Shown: in pieces, positions 32,700-45,616 of the stretch
Layout: each line of letters opens with the position of its first letter
Numbering within the stretch: position 1 is the stretch's first letter
From: Letharia columbiana
Lineage: Eukaryota; Ascomycota; Lecanoromycetes; Lecanorales; Parmeliaceae
Assembly: GCF_014066305.1 (NCBI RefSeq)
Contig: NW_023501151.1
Span: 62,001-126,000 of the forward strand
Direction: 5' to 3'
DNA: 64,000 nucleotides
Notes under the pieces: generated by a model
What the model was told of the DNA's origin: nothing
The model's input: only the letters and a program-made list of their open reading frames with translations
The model's database searches: none
Translations under genes and position numbers: made by a program

Positions 32700-33405
32700 A
32701 GACGAATTACTAATTTATATCTTAAAAGTATAAATCCTTATCGAATTATACTTCTAATTACTAAATTATATTTCTATATTAAATTTTACTTAAATATAAG
32801 ATATAATTCGATAATTTATTATTATTTAGAGTATAATTTAAAAAATAATAGCTTTCTAATATAAGAGAATTTAATAAAGTTAATAGTAGTAATAGACTTA
32901 TTAAGCGTTTAATAGTAGTCGTTAACTTAATTATTAATAACGATAATATTTACGCTACGTAACGGGACGGGGTTTAAGACGAGGTTTAACCCTCTAAGTT
33001 TACCTCGCCCCGTTGCGTAGCGTAGTAGGAATTATTCCTTTAGGGGCCTTACGAGGTCTACGGAACCCGAATAAGACTGTCTACAGCGTGAAGTGCGGAC
33101 ACCTCCGAGCTCGAAATATCGCTTACTCGACTTTCGTCTAATATTTTTAAGTTGATAGAATTCTCATTAAATGCGGTCGGAGAAACTCCCTTATTTCTAT
33201 AATCGAATAAGCTAGATCGCGAATTATCTCCTTTATAATTTAAGGCTACTTTAATAACTTATTAAATTATACTTTAAGTAATAATAAATTATCGAATTAT
33301 ATCTTATATTTAGATGTAATTTAATATAGAAGTATAATTCGATAATTAGAGATATAATTTAATAAGAATTTATACTTTTAAGATATAATTTAATAATTTA
33401 CTCTC
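32700..33405. mobile_element. Foldback element with ~160-bp inverted arms
   Basis: Arms at about 32700-32870 and 33240-33405 are inverted copies of each other, with landmarks TATCTTAAAAGTATAAAT and AGATATAATTCGATAATTTA. Between them is a less AT-rich core with its own inverted repeat (32951-33024). A partial arm copy recurs at about 37646-37700. No transposase is visible. Confidence 0.7.
32951..33024. repeat. GC-rich inverted repeat in the foldback core
   Basis: TACGCTACGTAACGGGACGG at 32951 faces CCGTTGCGTAGCGTA ending at 33024. The 23-bp arms differ at three positions, at least two of them RIP-type transitions, and enclose about 28 bp. Confidence 0.75.
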
Positions 33406-35271
33406 TAAACGATATAGGTCGTATATAAAGTATCTAAAACTATATTAATAATTCTTAGATTCTAGTATAATTACGCTATTATAGATCGAAGAATTAGAGT
33501 TAAGTACTATTATAAATTAAAGTCGTAGAAAAAGATATAGAAAAGTAAGATAATATCTACGCTATTATCATCGATACTCGAGCTCTACTAACGTATAAGA
33601 AAAGGAGTTTTTTAAATATACGTATTTAAGAGTTACGAGGTAACTAATATACTCGTAGATATAAACTCGAATAAAAAGTTATTATAGATAGTCTAACGAA
33701 TTAATTAAAAATAACCTCTAATTCTTCTATAATAGACTTTATATATTTCGCTAATATCTCTAACTACTAGAATACGACGGCGGATATACTTACTTAGCGC
33801 CTCGAGGTTTTTAAATAAAACGATTTCTTATGACTTATAAAAATAGTATCAAAGAGAACGAGACTCGTCGATTCTCTGCTAAACCTTTTACTGATAAGTA
33901 ATAGTTTTTTCGATTACTACCTCGAGGATCTAAGTTCGTTACGTGAAATTAGAGAAATAGCGAGTAGTAAGATAGCTCGAATTAATTCTATCTAAAACTG
34001 CTATATACAAATCGATAAGTCGTTATTTCTGAAAGCGAATCTCGGCCTCGACCTGGAAGCTATAGGGGGCTTCCAGCTCGGCAGAGGTGAAGAAAAGTTC
34101 GATAGGGATGAGTGGATGCTAGATATATGCACCTCGTTCGAGATAAAATAAAGATACTTAGTATATGCTAACACCTCATTAAGGGTGAGAAAAATATATC
34201 AGTCTAGCAAATTTTAAGTGTGCGAAATACGGAAATCCCTACATATAGGCTATACGGTGTTAATACTTAGTATATGCAGATTTATTTAGATAGTTATAGA
34301 ATTAGAAAAAAGTAATCGATAAATCCCTAAGAGGCTACGATAAGAAGAATACGAACTTAGAAATGAATAGGTCTTAATAAGTCGATATGGTGATAATCCT
34401 CGCGTAGAAATCGATAAAAGTAGTCTTAGAAAGGTCTTACGCAGTGGGTCTGAGTAGAAAACTCTATTAAGTCTCTTTTTTTTGATGATTTGACTAATAT
34501 AAGATATTTACCCCTAGATATATATTAATATTAATAGATTTTAAAATAGCTTTAACTCGAAGCGAGCTATTTTAAAACTATTTTAAAGAAACTTAATAAT
34601 CTATAACTTCGATATATTATTACTTAATAATCGAACTATTATATTTTATAAAAATTTATAAATATATTCTTAATAAATATAATAATAATATAATAAATTT
34701 TCTAAATTTAAAGTTCGAAGTCTCTAAAGTTATTAAGCTTTTTAATTTTTTTCTCTAAAAATCTTAAAATAATTAAATAATTAAATAAATTAAAAAATAA
34801 TATTAATAAAACTTTATATATCTTTACTTATATCTATAAATTATTAAATTAAAAATTAAAATTATAAATTATTTAATAAATTACTTAAGATAATAGTTTA
34901 AATAAATAAATTTTAAGTAAAAATTTAATAAATATTATTTTAAAAAATCTAGCTTAAAGAATTCTATAATAATATTCTTAAATAGATTTATAAATAAAAC
35001 TAGTATTTTAATATTATTTTTAGAATTTTATTAATATATATTAAAAAATAAGAGAGAGGTTAAAAGTATAGCTTTTAAAACTCTAATTTAAATATTTTAA
35101 AAATAGTTAATTAAGATCTTTTACTAGAAATCGAAAAAAAATTAATTCTACGATATTTAAATAGTTATTTTATAAAAGATTATTTTTTAATTAGAGTTCT
35201 TAGTAAAAAGTTATATATAAAAGAAACTATTTATTTTCTATTTCGATTAATTTTAATAAGAATCTTATATA
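33406..35271. repeat. RIP-degraded DNA with a GC patch
   Basis: Mostly AT-rich and unassigned. At 34020-34280 it is less mutated, with a hairpin (CTGGAAGC ... GCTTCCAG, 34052-34077) and the phrase TACTTAGTATATGC twice, about 110 bp apart. No gene. Confidence 0.45.
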
Positions 35272-35860
35272 AAACGAGTAAAGGCCTATAAATTAAATTT
35301 ATAATTATTTCTTTTAATTAGAGCTATCGAGTAAATTTAATAAGCGATCTTTAATAAGCGATATTTAAATTCTTTATCTTAAAATATTTAAAAGACTAAA
35401 TCTTATAATTCTTTTCTTTTATCTAAAAGTCTATATTATATTCTATAATTTAGAGAGAAAAAAAATTTGGATAGAAGATAAAAAGGTTATTTTGAAATTA
35501 AATAATGTATACCTATTTTTTAATTAGAGCTGTTCGACTATCGAGCGAACTTTAATAAGCGATATTTAAATTCCTTACGCTTTAATACTTATAAGATTAA
35601 ATTTTAAAATTTTTTCATTATTAAGAAGCGCAAGTTTCGATCTATAATTTAAAAAAAAATCTTAAAATTTTAATAGAAAATAGTAAAGTTATTAGGGGGT
35701 TAAGAGTAGAGAGAAAGATTTTTAATAATTACGAACGTTAATTTATTTACTCGCGATGTCTAACTAAAAAGCGTAGATCTAATAAATTTATAATTGACTA
35801 TATATACAAATTTAAGATTCTCTAGTTTAGTTCTATCTTATTCTTTTATATATACTAATA
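35272..35860 (+). repeat. Repeat R copy, best-preserved full unit
   Basis: ACGAGTAAAGGCCTATAAAT start, two core modules (GCGATCTTTAATAAGCGATA; CGAGCGAACTTTAATAAGCG), and the end TCTATCTTATTCTTTTATAT. About 590 bp. Confidence 0.8.
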
Positions 35861-35889
35861 ACGATTAATATAGCAATTTCGTAGTTTTC

Positions 35890-36881
35890 TACTCAGACTC
35901 TATCCGTTAAACGCCGAGAGGTAATAAATTGTTTTCTCCGCACCATTATTTCGATTACTACCCCACCACATTCATATGATTTAATAAATGTAGTCTAGAT
36001 CTATTATATAGAGTCCAATGCATCATCCCTTTCATGAAATCGTCTTACGCAATCCCCTTTGCGACATAAAAAGACCTGATATACTTTACATCCGCCGCGT
36101 GTCTTGGAAGCATTATCCCTATTCCCACTAATCTCTCGCCTAAAACCTCGATTTTGAATGTCCTTACGACACATAAAGCACGCCCGAATGGCCTTTAAGT
36201 CTTACTAATTATGATTACCTCGTAGTATAGAGATAAGAGAGGAATTTGACCTTGCTCGACAGAGATCTCCTTCTTTCAGTAATTCTACCATTATACTTTC
36301 ATAAATAGTAGAAAAGTAAAAGATTCCCATATAGATTATAATAGCGACGAAGATTTTTAGCTCTGACACAGTTGTAGAGTATCAATAAGGATCGCGAGAA
36401 CTTTAGGCAGAGGCATATAAATTGATATTATCTCGAAGTATTTCCCAGACAGTAGTAGTTCATATAAGACTAAACACAGTATGTGAAGTAAGAAATAGGT
36501 CACTTGGAAGATAACTGACAGCTGCCCGATATTCAATTACCATTGATTGATACTCTGGAAGTAATAGAATACGCTGGAGAAGATTGTCACGTTTTTCAAG
36601 AAATACCTGTTTCTCACTGGTTTTCGTGGCTTTTTTTTGCTACTTTAAGGCCTGATCTAATTCGTTCTTATTAGAAGTAGATAGGGTAGCAATTTGAGGC
36701 ATATTGGACTATTGGTAGTGGAGTTATTTAATGATTAACATAAGGAAGCTATTGAATAAGGGGGAAGAATCTCGGTTAAATTTGTTGCCTCGGCGTCGGC
36801 GTTTATCGGATAGGCGGGATATGACGGAATCGGCTCGGCAATATAATATTCCGACTCTCTTAAAAATGTAGAGTCTGAGTA
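35890..36881 (-). mobile_element. Degraded piggyBac-like element, internally deleted
   Basis: About 1 kb bounded by the exact inverted 13-mer TACTCAGACTCTA (35890-35902; reverse complement at 36869-36881), with related sub-terminal inverted segments (GTTAAACGCCGAG / CTCGGCG...GTTTA). It contains the transposase relic 36004-36702. A flanking TTAA is not obvious, so the exact ends remain open. Confidence 0.6.
36004..36702 (-). pseudogene. piggyBac-like transposase relic
   Basis: One frame of 233 codons runs from ATG (36702) to TAA (36004) with internal TAG, TGA and TAA codons, all explained by C-to-T changes. The N-terminal part keeps the family's WEILRDNINLYA and SELKIFVAIIIYMGI signature. 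The C-terminal part has a CxxC ... C ... C ... H Cys-rich finger (CFMCRKD; VFLCRKGDC). The central DDE catalytic domain is missing, so the copy was already non-autonomous before mutation. The family call rests on motif memory, not on a search. Confidence 0.65.
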
Positions 36882-37788
36882 CTGAGGCTAGACAAAAGTG
36901 CGAAACGCGTGATTTATGAAATCTCTCTCTACGTAGATTTAATTGATATAACTATCTAGCTGAGAAGCGAGGTTTAATACTATAGCTATGACTTAATCTA
37001 TTAAATTAGCTAATTTTTAAAGAGTATAGAGAATAAGTAATCTACGTAGGTCGTTTAGAAGTATATTCGATCTGAAGATAGCCTCGAACATATCGTTTAG
37101 CTACGAGACTTGCAGATATAGAACTATTATAGTATTATGTATATTAAGATAGCTAATCATTATTACCTCATTGAACGAAGAGAGGATATTTAAGTGACTT
37201 GTGTTGTTTGCGAAGGTTTCTTAGTAGTTTAAATATCAATGTATCGTACTACTAGAACCAACTTAAGGCCGCATACATATGCTTTCTAGATAGGGTCTGG
37301 CTATATAAGATCGGCAATTAAAACGGAGGGTGGAATGCTAGATCGAGAGGCAGGTCTAGGAAAACTTGAAAAGCGATGGTCAAATGAGGGAGGCGTAACG
37401 GTAAAATGTCACCAGATTTTAATGCTTTAGCCCTCTTGATCTAAATATCTCTAGAAGTGCTAAATAAAAGATTAATAGATATAACTTTCCCAATTACTCT
37501 CAGATAAACCCCAGAATCTTTTCGAGAATAGATAGATCATTTGATATGAAGAGAAATCGAGGTCGAGTAGTCACGATACGGTAAATATCTTATAAAGGTT
37601 TATCTTTTTTTCGAGGAATATTAAGGCGTAATTAGTATATAAAGAAGCTAATTATCGAATTATACTCTTAAGTACTAAATTATATCTCTATATCAAAATT
37701 TAAGATATAATTCGATAAGAATCGAAAATCATTACTACTATTAACGTATAAACTCTTTATAATCGCTACTATTACGTAGGTTTCTTAT
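36882..37788. other. Mixed-composition DNA, no gene
   Basis: Intermediate GC at 37190-37440, RIP-like elsewhere. A partial foldback-arm copy lies at 37646-37700. No coding frame is supportable. Confidence 0.45.
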
Positions 37789-37992
37789 TAATACTACTAT
37801 TAAAATTAATTAATAGAAGACTAGTATATCTATATACTATTAAGTTTTAAAGAGATATTATAATTACGTCTTATAATAATAAATAGTCTTAGCGTAACTT
37901 TATATTATAAATAGATAGTTATCTTTATTCTTTTTACTTACTTCTTTATAAGATATAATAATAAATAACTATTCTATATAATATAAGATTAT
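37789..37992 (+). repeat. 5' LTR of the copia element
   Basis: RIP-mutated match to 43362-43583; the first bases and last 20 are too mutated to fix exact ends. Confidence 0.65.
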
Positions 37993-39300
37993 AAGCTTAG
38001 AATTTTACTATCGTAGTCTTTATACTATTAATTAGAAATATTTATCTATTTAATAATTTAATATTATAGAAGTTAAATAAATATTTCTATATTCTTATTA
38101 TATATTTTCTATTTACTTTTTTATTTATTCTTTTATAAATAATTATATAAAATAATTATATAGATATTTAATATATATATAACTATATTAATTTAAATCT
38201 AGAATTTCTTAAAGTTTAAAAAATAAAAAAACTATTAGTCTTAATTAAAGAAGATAAAGAGTATTTTAAAGTATTATAGTCTATAAGATATAGTAAAATA
38301 AGAATTAATATTATTTTTAAACGATTTATTAGAGAAAGTTATTACTATAAATATACTAATAAATTAAATCTATTATATAAGAATTATTATATCGAGATTT
38401 ATTAATTAGTAGATTTTAAGATATAATATTAATATAAAGATCTAAAAGAATCTTAATAATTAAGTATTAAAATTTATTTACTCGATATATAAAAATAAAT
38501 TAATCGAAGTAATAGAAGATAAGAAGATAATTATAATAAGATAAATTAGACTTTAAAACGACTATATAAACTCTAAACTCGTTTTTCGCTTTATTAAATT
38601 ATAAAAATTATAAAATATTATTATAGCTAATAGTAATAACTCGATTAAGATTTATATTACTAATATATATATAAAATCTAAGAATCTTAAACGTATAAGA
38701 GCTTTAATTAATAAATAAATTCTTATTACTCTATTATTAAATAATTTAAACGAAAAGTATAAGAAATTTATATATTATCTTATTATATAACTTAATAATA
38801 TATTAAACTTTAATAAAATTATTATACTTCTTTATAAATAAGATTATCTTTTTAAGCGAGATAATAAGAAATAAGTTATAATCGTTATTATAAAGAAATT
38901 CTATAAGAAATAAAAGAATAAAAAGATCTTTAAAGATAATAATAATTTAGAATATAGAGTTATTACTTTAAAAATTTTATTGAGATAAAAATAACGATAG
39001 AAATAATAATTATAATTCTAATCCCTCGTTAAATAATTTAAATAGTATTTATTATAAGAAATTAGATAACGTATCTAAGTATTTAAAGTATTTATTATTA
39101 TTAAATAAAAGTAAAAAGAGATATTAACTATTTATCTATTAGACTCTTTATAATAAAAAGATATCTAATCGACTTTAAAATAATAATAATAATAATAATA
39201 ATTTAAACTTTAAGTTTAAAGTAAATATAGCTAATATAATTAATAGATCGAATAATTTTATAGATTAAAAATATACTAATATTTTAATAATAGTTTATAT

Positions 39301-39960
39301 TATTAATATATATAATAGAATAAGATAGAGCTAAGCTTAAAAATCTTAAATTTATATATATAGCTAATTATAAATTCGAGTTCGCTACGCTCTTTAATTA
39401 AATCGGCTAAATTATCGCGAATAAATAAATTAATATCCGTAACTATTAAAATCTCGCTCTTTTACGTCTTTCTTATTAAAAAAATAGATATATATTATTA
39501 ATATATAAAATAACTTTTTTATTTTCTATTAAAATTTTAAGATTTTTTTTTAAATTATAAAACGAAATGTAAGCTTTTAGATAAAAAAAAAATTCTAAAT
39601 TTAGTCTTATAATTATTAAAGCGCAAGGAATTCAAATATCGCTTATTAAAGTTCGCTTATCAAAGTTCGCTCGATAGCCGAACAGCCTTAATTAAAAAAT
39701 AGATATATATTATTTAACTTTAGATTAACTTTTTAATTTTCTATTAAAATTTTGAGAAATTTTTTTTTAAATTATAGAACGAAATATATGCTTTCGAAAC
39801 TTTTTCTTCTTTTCTTAAATTTAGTCTTATAATTATCTAAGCGTAATGAATTAAAATATCGCTTATTAAAGTTCGCTAATTAAAGATCGCTCACCTATTT
39901 ACTCGATAGCCCTAATTAAAAAAACAATTATAAATTTAATTTATAGATCTTTACTCGTAA
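39301..39960 (-). repeat. Repeat R copy nested in copia
   Basis: Inverted full-length R, ending in TTTATAGATCTTTACTCGTA. It interrupts the copia interior, so R moved after the copia insertion. Confidence 0.75.
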
Positions 39961-41640
39961 TTAATAATAAGAATATTATAAAAGATAAAGAGTATTAAAA
40001 CTACTTAATTAGTAGCTTAATATCTAAAATAAATAAAAGAATAATAAATAAAGAGCTTAAAATTAAGTCTCTCGATTATCTCTTAATTAAAATAGCTAAA
40101 TCGCGAGAATTATAAGAGAATATAAGAAATTAGTTAATATCTTAGCTTAATGCTAGTCTAAAATTAGATAATAAGATAGATTAAGAGATTAAAAATATTC
40201 TTAACTCTTTACTTAATTCTCTAGAGAATAAAATAATTAATAAATTATTATATAAATTCTTAACTTACTTTCTCTTCTATATAGTATATATAAATAATTA
40301 ATCTACTATTATATATAAATAAATAATAAACTTAGATTATATTAATTATATATTCTTTAATAAGAATAAGTTTATTAATTATTAGTTATATTATATAGAT
40401 ATTATAATAATTAATAAAACTATTATTTAGATATAAAATCGCGATATAATTAAAATAAAATAGCTATTATAAAATAGATCTAGCAATATTAAAAAAGTTA
40501 ATAAAGTTTTATATATTTCGAATTTTATATATAAACTATTTTTAATTAATTAGATTATATAAAAAGAATTTAAAATTATCTTTTTTAATAATAACTATTA
40601 TATTCTTTAAAGTAGTAAATTTATTAATAGTATATTAAAGATAGATAATATCTATAGTCTTAATATCGTATAATTTATAATTAAGATTTTAATATTTATT
40701 TAAAAGAATATAAAAGTCTTAATAATAAGTTTAATATTTAATAAGAAAGTTATTAAGCTATAATATCGTTAAATAAGATATCTAAATAAGATAAATTTTA
40801 AGAGACTTATTTATATAAGTAAAGATATTATATTAATCTAGAAATCTCGAGTTAGAATTTAGCTACTCGATAAGTAAAATAATTCTCTTATATCGATTTT
40901 AGTAAATTATAAATAATTATTATTATAATCTCGAATATAAGCTATTAGCTAATTAAGACTATTAATAATAATATAATAAATATATCTAATATAGATAATA
41001 ACTCTATAGTAAATTAATATATATTTAAAGTCGTTATTAATATTATTATAAATCTTATTAATATAAATAAAATTAGAAATATTAAAAAAATTAAATTAAT
41101 TAAAAGTATAAGAGATAATAATCTAGACTTAGAAATATTTAATAATAAAGATATTAAAGAGATATCTCGAGGTAATTTCATTACTTATCTAGATCTATAT
41201 CTTAATATAATATATAATTCTTAATTAAAATAAACTCTTATATCTTCTTAGAAAGTTCTTTTAAATAATAAATAAAGTAATATTAAAATATAAGTCTAGA
41301 GAGTTATTATCTATATTAAATATAATAATAATTTTAAATCGAAATATTTATATTATAAATAAATTATATTAAGTTATAAAGATTTAAGTTACTATAGTTT
41401 CGATTTTGTTTTTAATCTCGCTATTATTATTTAGTAAATAACTAATATAAGATATTATTAAGCCGCTATAAAGATTAACGATTTTAAGTTATTAATCTAT
41501 AATTAAATAATAGCTAATCTTTATATTAAATAATAAAAGAAGATTATAGATAAATAAATAAAATTCTTTATTATAATAAATATTTAAAAGCTTATTTCGA
41601 GAATGAAAAAAATATATTAATTCTTATTAATAAATAAGTT

Positions 41641-42260
41641 TATAAGATAAAAAAGAAATTCAATAGCTTTATCCTCTATAAAGTATATTAAATAGTTTAA
41701 GGTTTTAAATAAATCTATAGCGTTAATTATAATTAAATCTTCGTCTAAATTATTAAATTTATACTATTTAAAATAGTATTTATATTAATAGTATAGTATA
41801 ATTTAAATTATAAGTAAATAGATATTATTTTATATTTCTTAATATATTATTAAAGAAAATTATTTATATAAAATAGTTTAAAGAATATAAGAAAGATAAT
41901 AAGATATATCTACTACTTAGAGTATTATATAGTTTAAAGTAATTATTATAAGAATAATACTTTATCTTACGAGACTTTCTTATATTGAAAGAATTTAAAT
42001 CTATTAAATTTAATTGCTTATTATTTATTAATAAACTTTTTATTAATATTAGCGTATATATAAACGATATTTATAATTTAAAAGAATTAAAATAAATATT
42101 AGAATTTAAATAAGACCTTTATAAGCGATTCGCTATAACCGATCTCGAGTTATACTTATACTATTTAAATATGAAAATTTAAAGAAATTATAAGAAGAGA
42201 ATTATTTAAATTACTTAAACGATATATTTAAAGAAGATACTCTTACGATTTCATATAACT
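41641..42260 (+). pseudogene. Copia reverse transcriptase relic
   Basis: Translation still follows the Ty1/copia RT: a KKKFNSFILYK start, then YNLNYK-stop-IDI (ancestral CKQMD-like), then SVYINDIYNLKELK at 42050 and KRFAITDLE ... YYLNMKI ... YLKKILLRF. The YVDD box reads YIND because GAC became AAC. One frame shift lies near 41950. Numerous TAA/TAG codons replace Gln or Trp. Catalytically dead. Confidence 0.8.
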
Positions 42261-43100
42261 AATGATATATTTATTTTTAGATTAATAATAAAAAGTATTA
42301 AGCTATAAACGAAACTAGTTAATTAAATTAAAGTAGAAGTTATTTAGAAGTATTAATTAATAATAGAATTAATAATATATTCTATAATTTAAACTCGCTC
42401 GAATATCTATTTTATTATTATAATTCTTTTATAATATAATTATAATCTTAATTCGAAATATATTATAGTTATTAAACGAGTTATTCGTTATTTAAAGAGA
42501 ATATTAATTTATAATATTATATATAAAATAGTTAATATATTAAAAAATTATACGAATACTAATTAAATCTTAAATTAGAAAATTTTTAAAATTTTTAAAA
42601 TTTTTAAAATTTATATATTTTTATTTTATAGTAAAATAATTAATTAAACGTTTAAATAATAATAGTTTATTATATTATTATCTTATAAGATTAAATATAT
42701 AATTTAGATCTAGATAGTAAAGAAAGTTATATAATTAATTAAACTTCTAAGCGAATTAGATATTAATTTTAAATTATCTAATAGATTAATATTAATTAAA
42801 ATAAATAATTAAAAAACTATTATATTAATAAAGAACTCTCGTTTTTACTTATATATAAAGTATATTAATATCTAATAATATTTTATATAAGATTAAGTAG
42901 AAATAAAAGTAATTATATTTAAATAGATTTCTATAAATAATATAACTATAAATAAACTTATTAAAGCTTTTATTAATAATAAATTTATTATATTTATAAA
43001 TTAAATTAAATTTAAGAAGAGTAAATAAAAGAAATAGTTTAAATTCGAATTATATAAGAGTATTAAAACTAATAGTATTTTTAATCTATTATTTAAACTA

Positions 43101-43322
43101 TATAAGAGTATTAGAATTAACTAATAGAAGGTTAATATATCTATATACTACTAAGTTCTAAAGAGATATTATAACTACGTCTTATAGTAATAAATAGTCT
43201 TAGTGTAACTTCACACCATAGATAGATAGTTACCTCTATCCTTCCTATATACTTCTTTATAGAATATGATAATAAATAATCATTCTATATGATATGAGAC
43301 CATTGAATGCATATCATTTCCA
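43101..43322 (+). repeat. 3' LTR of the copia element
   Basis: 222 bp, the same length as the solo LTR 40 bp downstream; differences are RIP-type. Confidence 0.8.
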
Positions 43323-43361
43323 ATAGGAACTAATAGTGTTTCCAGCCCACCATTTGGACTG

Positions 43362-43583
43362 TGTGAGAGTGTTGGAATCAGCCAATAGGAGGCCAGCATG
43401 TCCACACACTACTAAGTTCCAAAGAGGTGTTGTGACTACGCCTTATGGTGGCAAATAGCCTTAGCGTGGCTTCACACCATAGATAGGTAGTCACCTCCAT
43501 CCTTCCTACATACTTCTTCATAGAACATGACAATAAACAACTATACTTCATGATTTGAGACCATTGAGTGCATACCATTTCCA
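43362..43583 (+). repeat. Unmutated solo copia LTR
   Basis: TGTGAGAGTGTTGGAATCAG...ACCATTTCCA, 222 bp with TG/CA ends. Best-preserved member of the LTR family and the reference for the mutated copies. It ends 154 bp before the ATG of the next gene. Confidence 0.85.
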
Positions 43584-43737
43584 ATAACTACAGTCAGTAG
43601 ACCGCAGCGTACTCGTTCACTTGGCGCACGCACTCACCAAGTCATACCAGGCAACGGTTCTGGTTCAGTACCGTACATCCTCTCGATATCTTCTCACAAC
43701 ACACTCAACCTATCAGCTTCGTCACCCAACCCTCAAA

Positions 43738-45616
43738 ATGTACGTGCACCTGATCAGGGGAAAATCCGTAGCCAGGGTTTGGCGCTTTGTTCCCTGCTTG
43801 GTCGTACTGCTCGTGACGGCTGTGGTCCTTGGCCTCGTTTGGGACCCATTCATATCTGTTCTCCTCACCGTTGTGATGCGAAAGCATCAGCTATATGCGC
43901 AATGGGATGCTCAAACTCTCCAGGAGTGGAAATGCCAATGGAAACTACTATTTGTGGCCCCCACCGGACTTGTGATAGCGATTGCTATCTTCGTGTTTGT
44001 GTACGTATTAATCTTGATCTCTACTCAATTCTCCTTGTCTCTCCCGATGCTGCGATTCTCAGGCTAACTGGTGATACAGACCTTTCAGGGTCTCCTTTAA
44101 GCCTGATCTATAGCCTGGAACAGACTCTTCGGAGCAATATAGAGCACTTGAGAGAGACAATACGGACACCGCGGCGACACAGAACGCCGTAGATAACGGA
44201 TCTAACGACGATACCGCGGCAGTACAGAACCCTGCGGACAGCGAGCCCAACGACGGTACTGCAATGGTACAATGCGCCGTAAACAACAGATCGAATGACG
44301 GTACTTGAGCAGAGCAACACACAGGTGACAACGCAAACTCTGGTGATACCGCACCCAATTCGAACCAACGTACAGTGGATAATATAAATAAAGACTATAT
44401 AATCATCGGTTCGGGGTAAAGTCTAGAAGACAATGAAGATAATGATGGGATCGCAGTTGATTTGGAGAGAGATGCAGGAGACAATGGAGACGATCAGGAA
44501 ACCCTACCTGTTATCAGGCGAGCGGCATTAGGGATTCCTGTTGTTCTGGAACCCGGTAATCTCCTCCAACTCCCCGAAGCAGTTCTGCAGGAATCCCCCT
44601 GGTCAACAGAAACCGCATCAGACCTGCTAGCTGTGGCTGGCCATGATTGGACTCCTGATATTCGTTCAAGCCAACGTTGGGCTTCAACTGCTGTCTGGGA
44701 CCCTGCTGAAGCTTTGAATGCTCACTCGAGCCATTCGCGAGCTGTTATCCCTGCCGAGGTCCTTAATCAGACTTGTATTACTGGCCCAAGTCATTCTCAG
44801 GGTTCAACTACTCTTTCAGGCCATAATCAAATTCTGATTGCTCGCCCGATACATGGACGAAGTTTGTTCCCTGTGAGGTACCCTCGGTGTCAGGAAGTTG
44901 GCGCAACCCTTAGTCGAGCTTCGAAAGCTCGCTCAATCCATGATCGATCTCCGAACACCTCCCCGAGCTCTGACCAGAAACCTATGGCTCTGCCAGTGTT
45001 CGGTCGGGCTCCCTCTTTTAAGCCTAGCTCCAATCCCGCTCCGATTGCTTATCAGAGCTATAATCAAGCTTCTGATTCTTCATCAACTCCTGATCAAGCT
45101 TTAAATCAACGCTCGATCTATAATCGATGTTCGAATACTCCTCCAAGCTTTAATCAGGATTCCGTGGCTCTCCACAACCCTGATCGGGATTCCTTTGCTG
45201 AGCCCGACTCTATTCACCATCCAACCGCTTTTCAGAGCTATGGTCAGGCTCTGAATACTCCACCCATATCTTGTTATGCCAAACTCACTCTCCCGCCCCG
45301 TAGTCGGTCTATGGACGCTATACATATCAACCCTCGTTGGGAGGTCGAGGGATACTTTGATTTGCCGGAATTCGACGCATACTTTGATTTGCCGCCGGGC
45401 ACTCCGTCTCCCGAACCATCGAGACGACCCGACTGGACTCGCAGGTCCACGCTGCTGTCAAGATCCGGCAGATCGATACCTCAAATATCTCCCCCTGCCT
45501 CGAGGTCTCCGGGGTCTCCGCCGAATCCTTCTACATCCATGGCAACACCGTCTGAGCGGAATGTTCCATCTTTCGAGGATCAGAGGGCTTCGCGCCGGGC
45601 TTACAAACAAAACTGA
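43738..45616 (+). pseudogene. Membrane-anchored low-complexity protein, RIP-interrupted
   Basis: Exon 1 (43738-44000) has a clean ATG after a CT-rich leader and codes for two membrane segments (residues 17-35 and 70-88). An intron (44001-44079) joins it in exact frame to a long exon 2. Exon 2 has an acidic Asn/Asp/Thr-rich stretch, then imperfect repeats of about 20-25 residues (SYNQASD, SIYNRCSNTPPSFNQ and similar), then a Pro/Ser-rich end. In-frame stops lie at 44111 (TAG), 44306 (TGA) and 44417 (TAA), each one C-to-T step from CAG, CGA and CAA. I do not recognise the family. Similar coding sense continues to 45988 in other frames, so indels or more introns are likely. Confidence 0.6.
44001..44079 (+). 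other. Spliceosomal intron in the membrane-protein gene
   Basis: 79 nt. Donor GTACGT, branch GCTAAC near 44063-44068, acceptor ATACAG. Removal joins phase-2 exon 1 to the exon 2 frame. Confidence 0.7.

Larger units (their letters stand above)
37789..43322 (+). mobile_element. RIP-degraded Ty1/copia retrotransposon
   Basis: Direct LTRs at about 37789-37992 and 43101-43322 enclose about 5.1 kb, the normal size for copia including a nested R copy (39301-39960). The RT domain is legible at 41641-42260 on the plus strand. Stops occur throughout, so the copy is dead. Confidence 0.8.
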
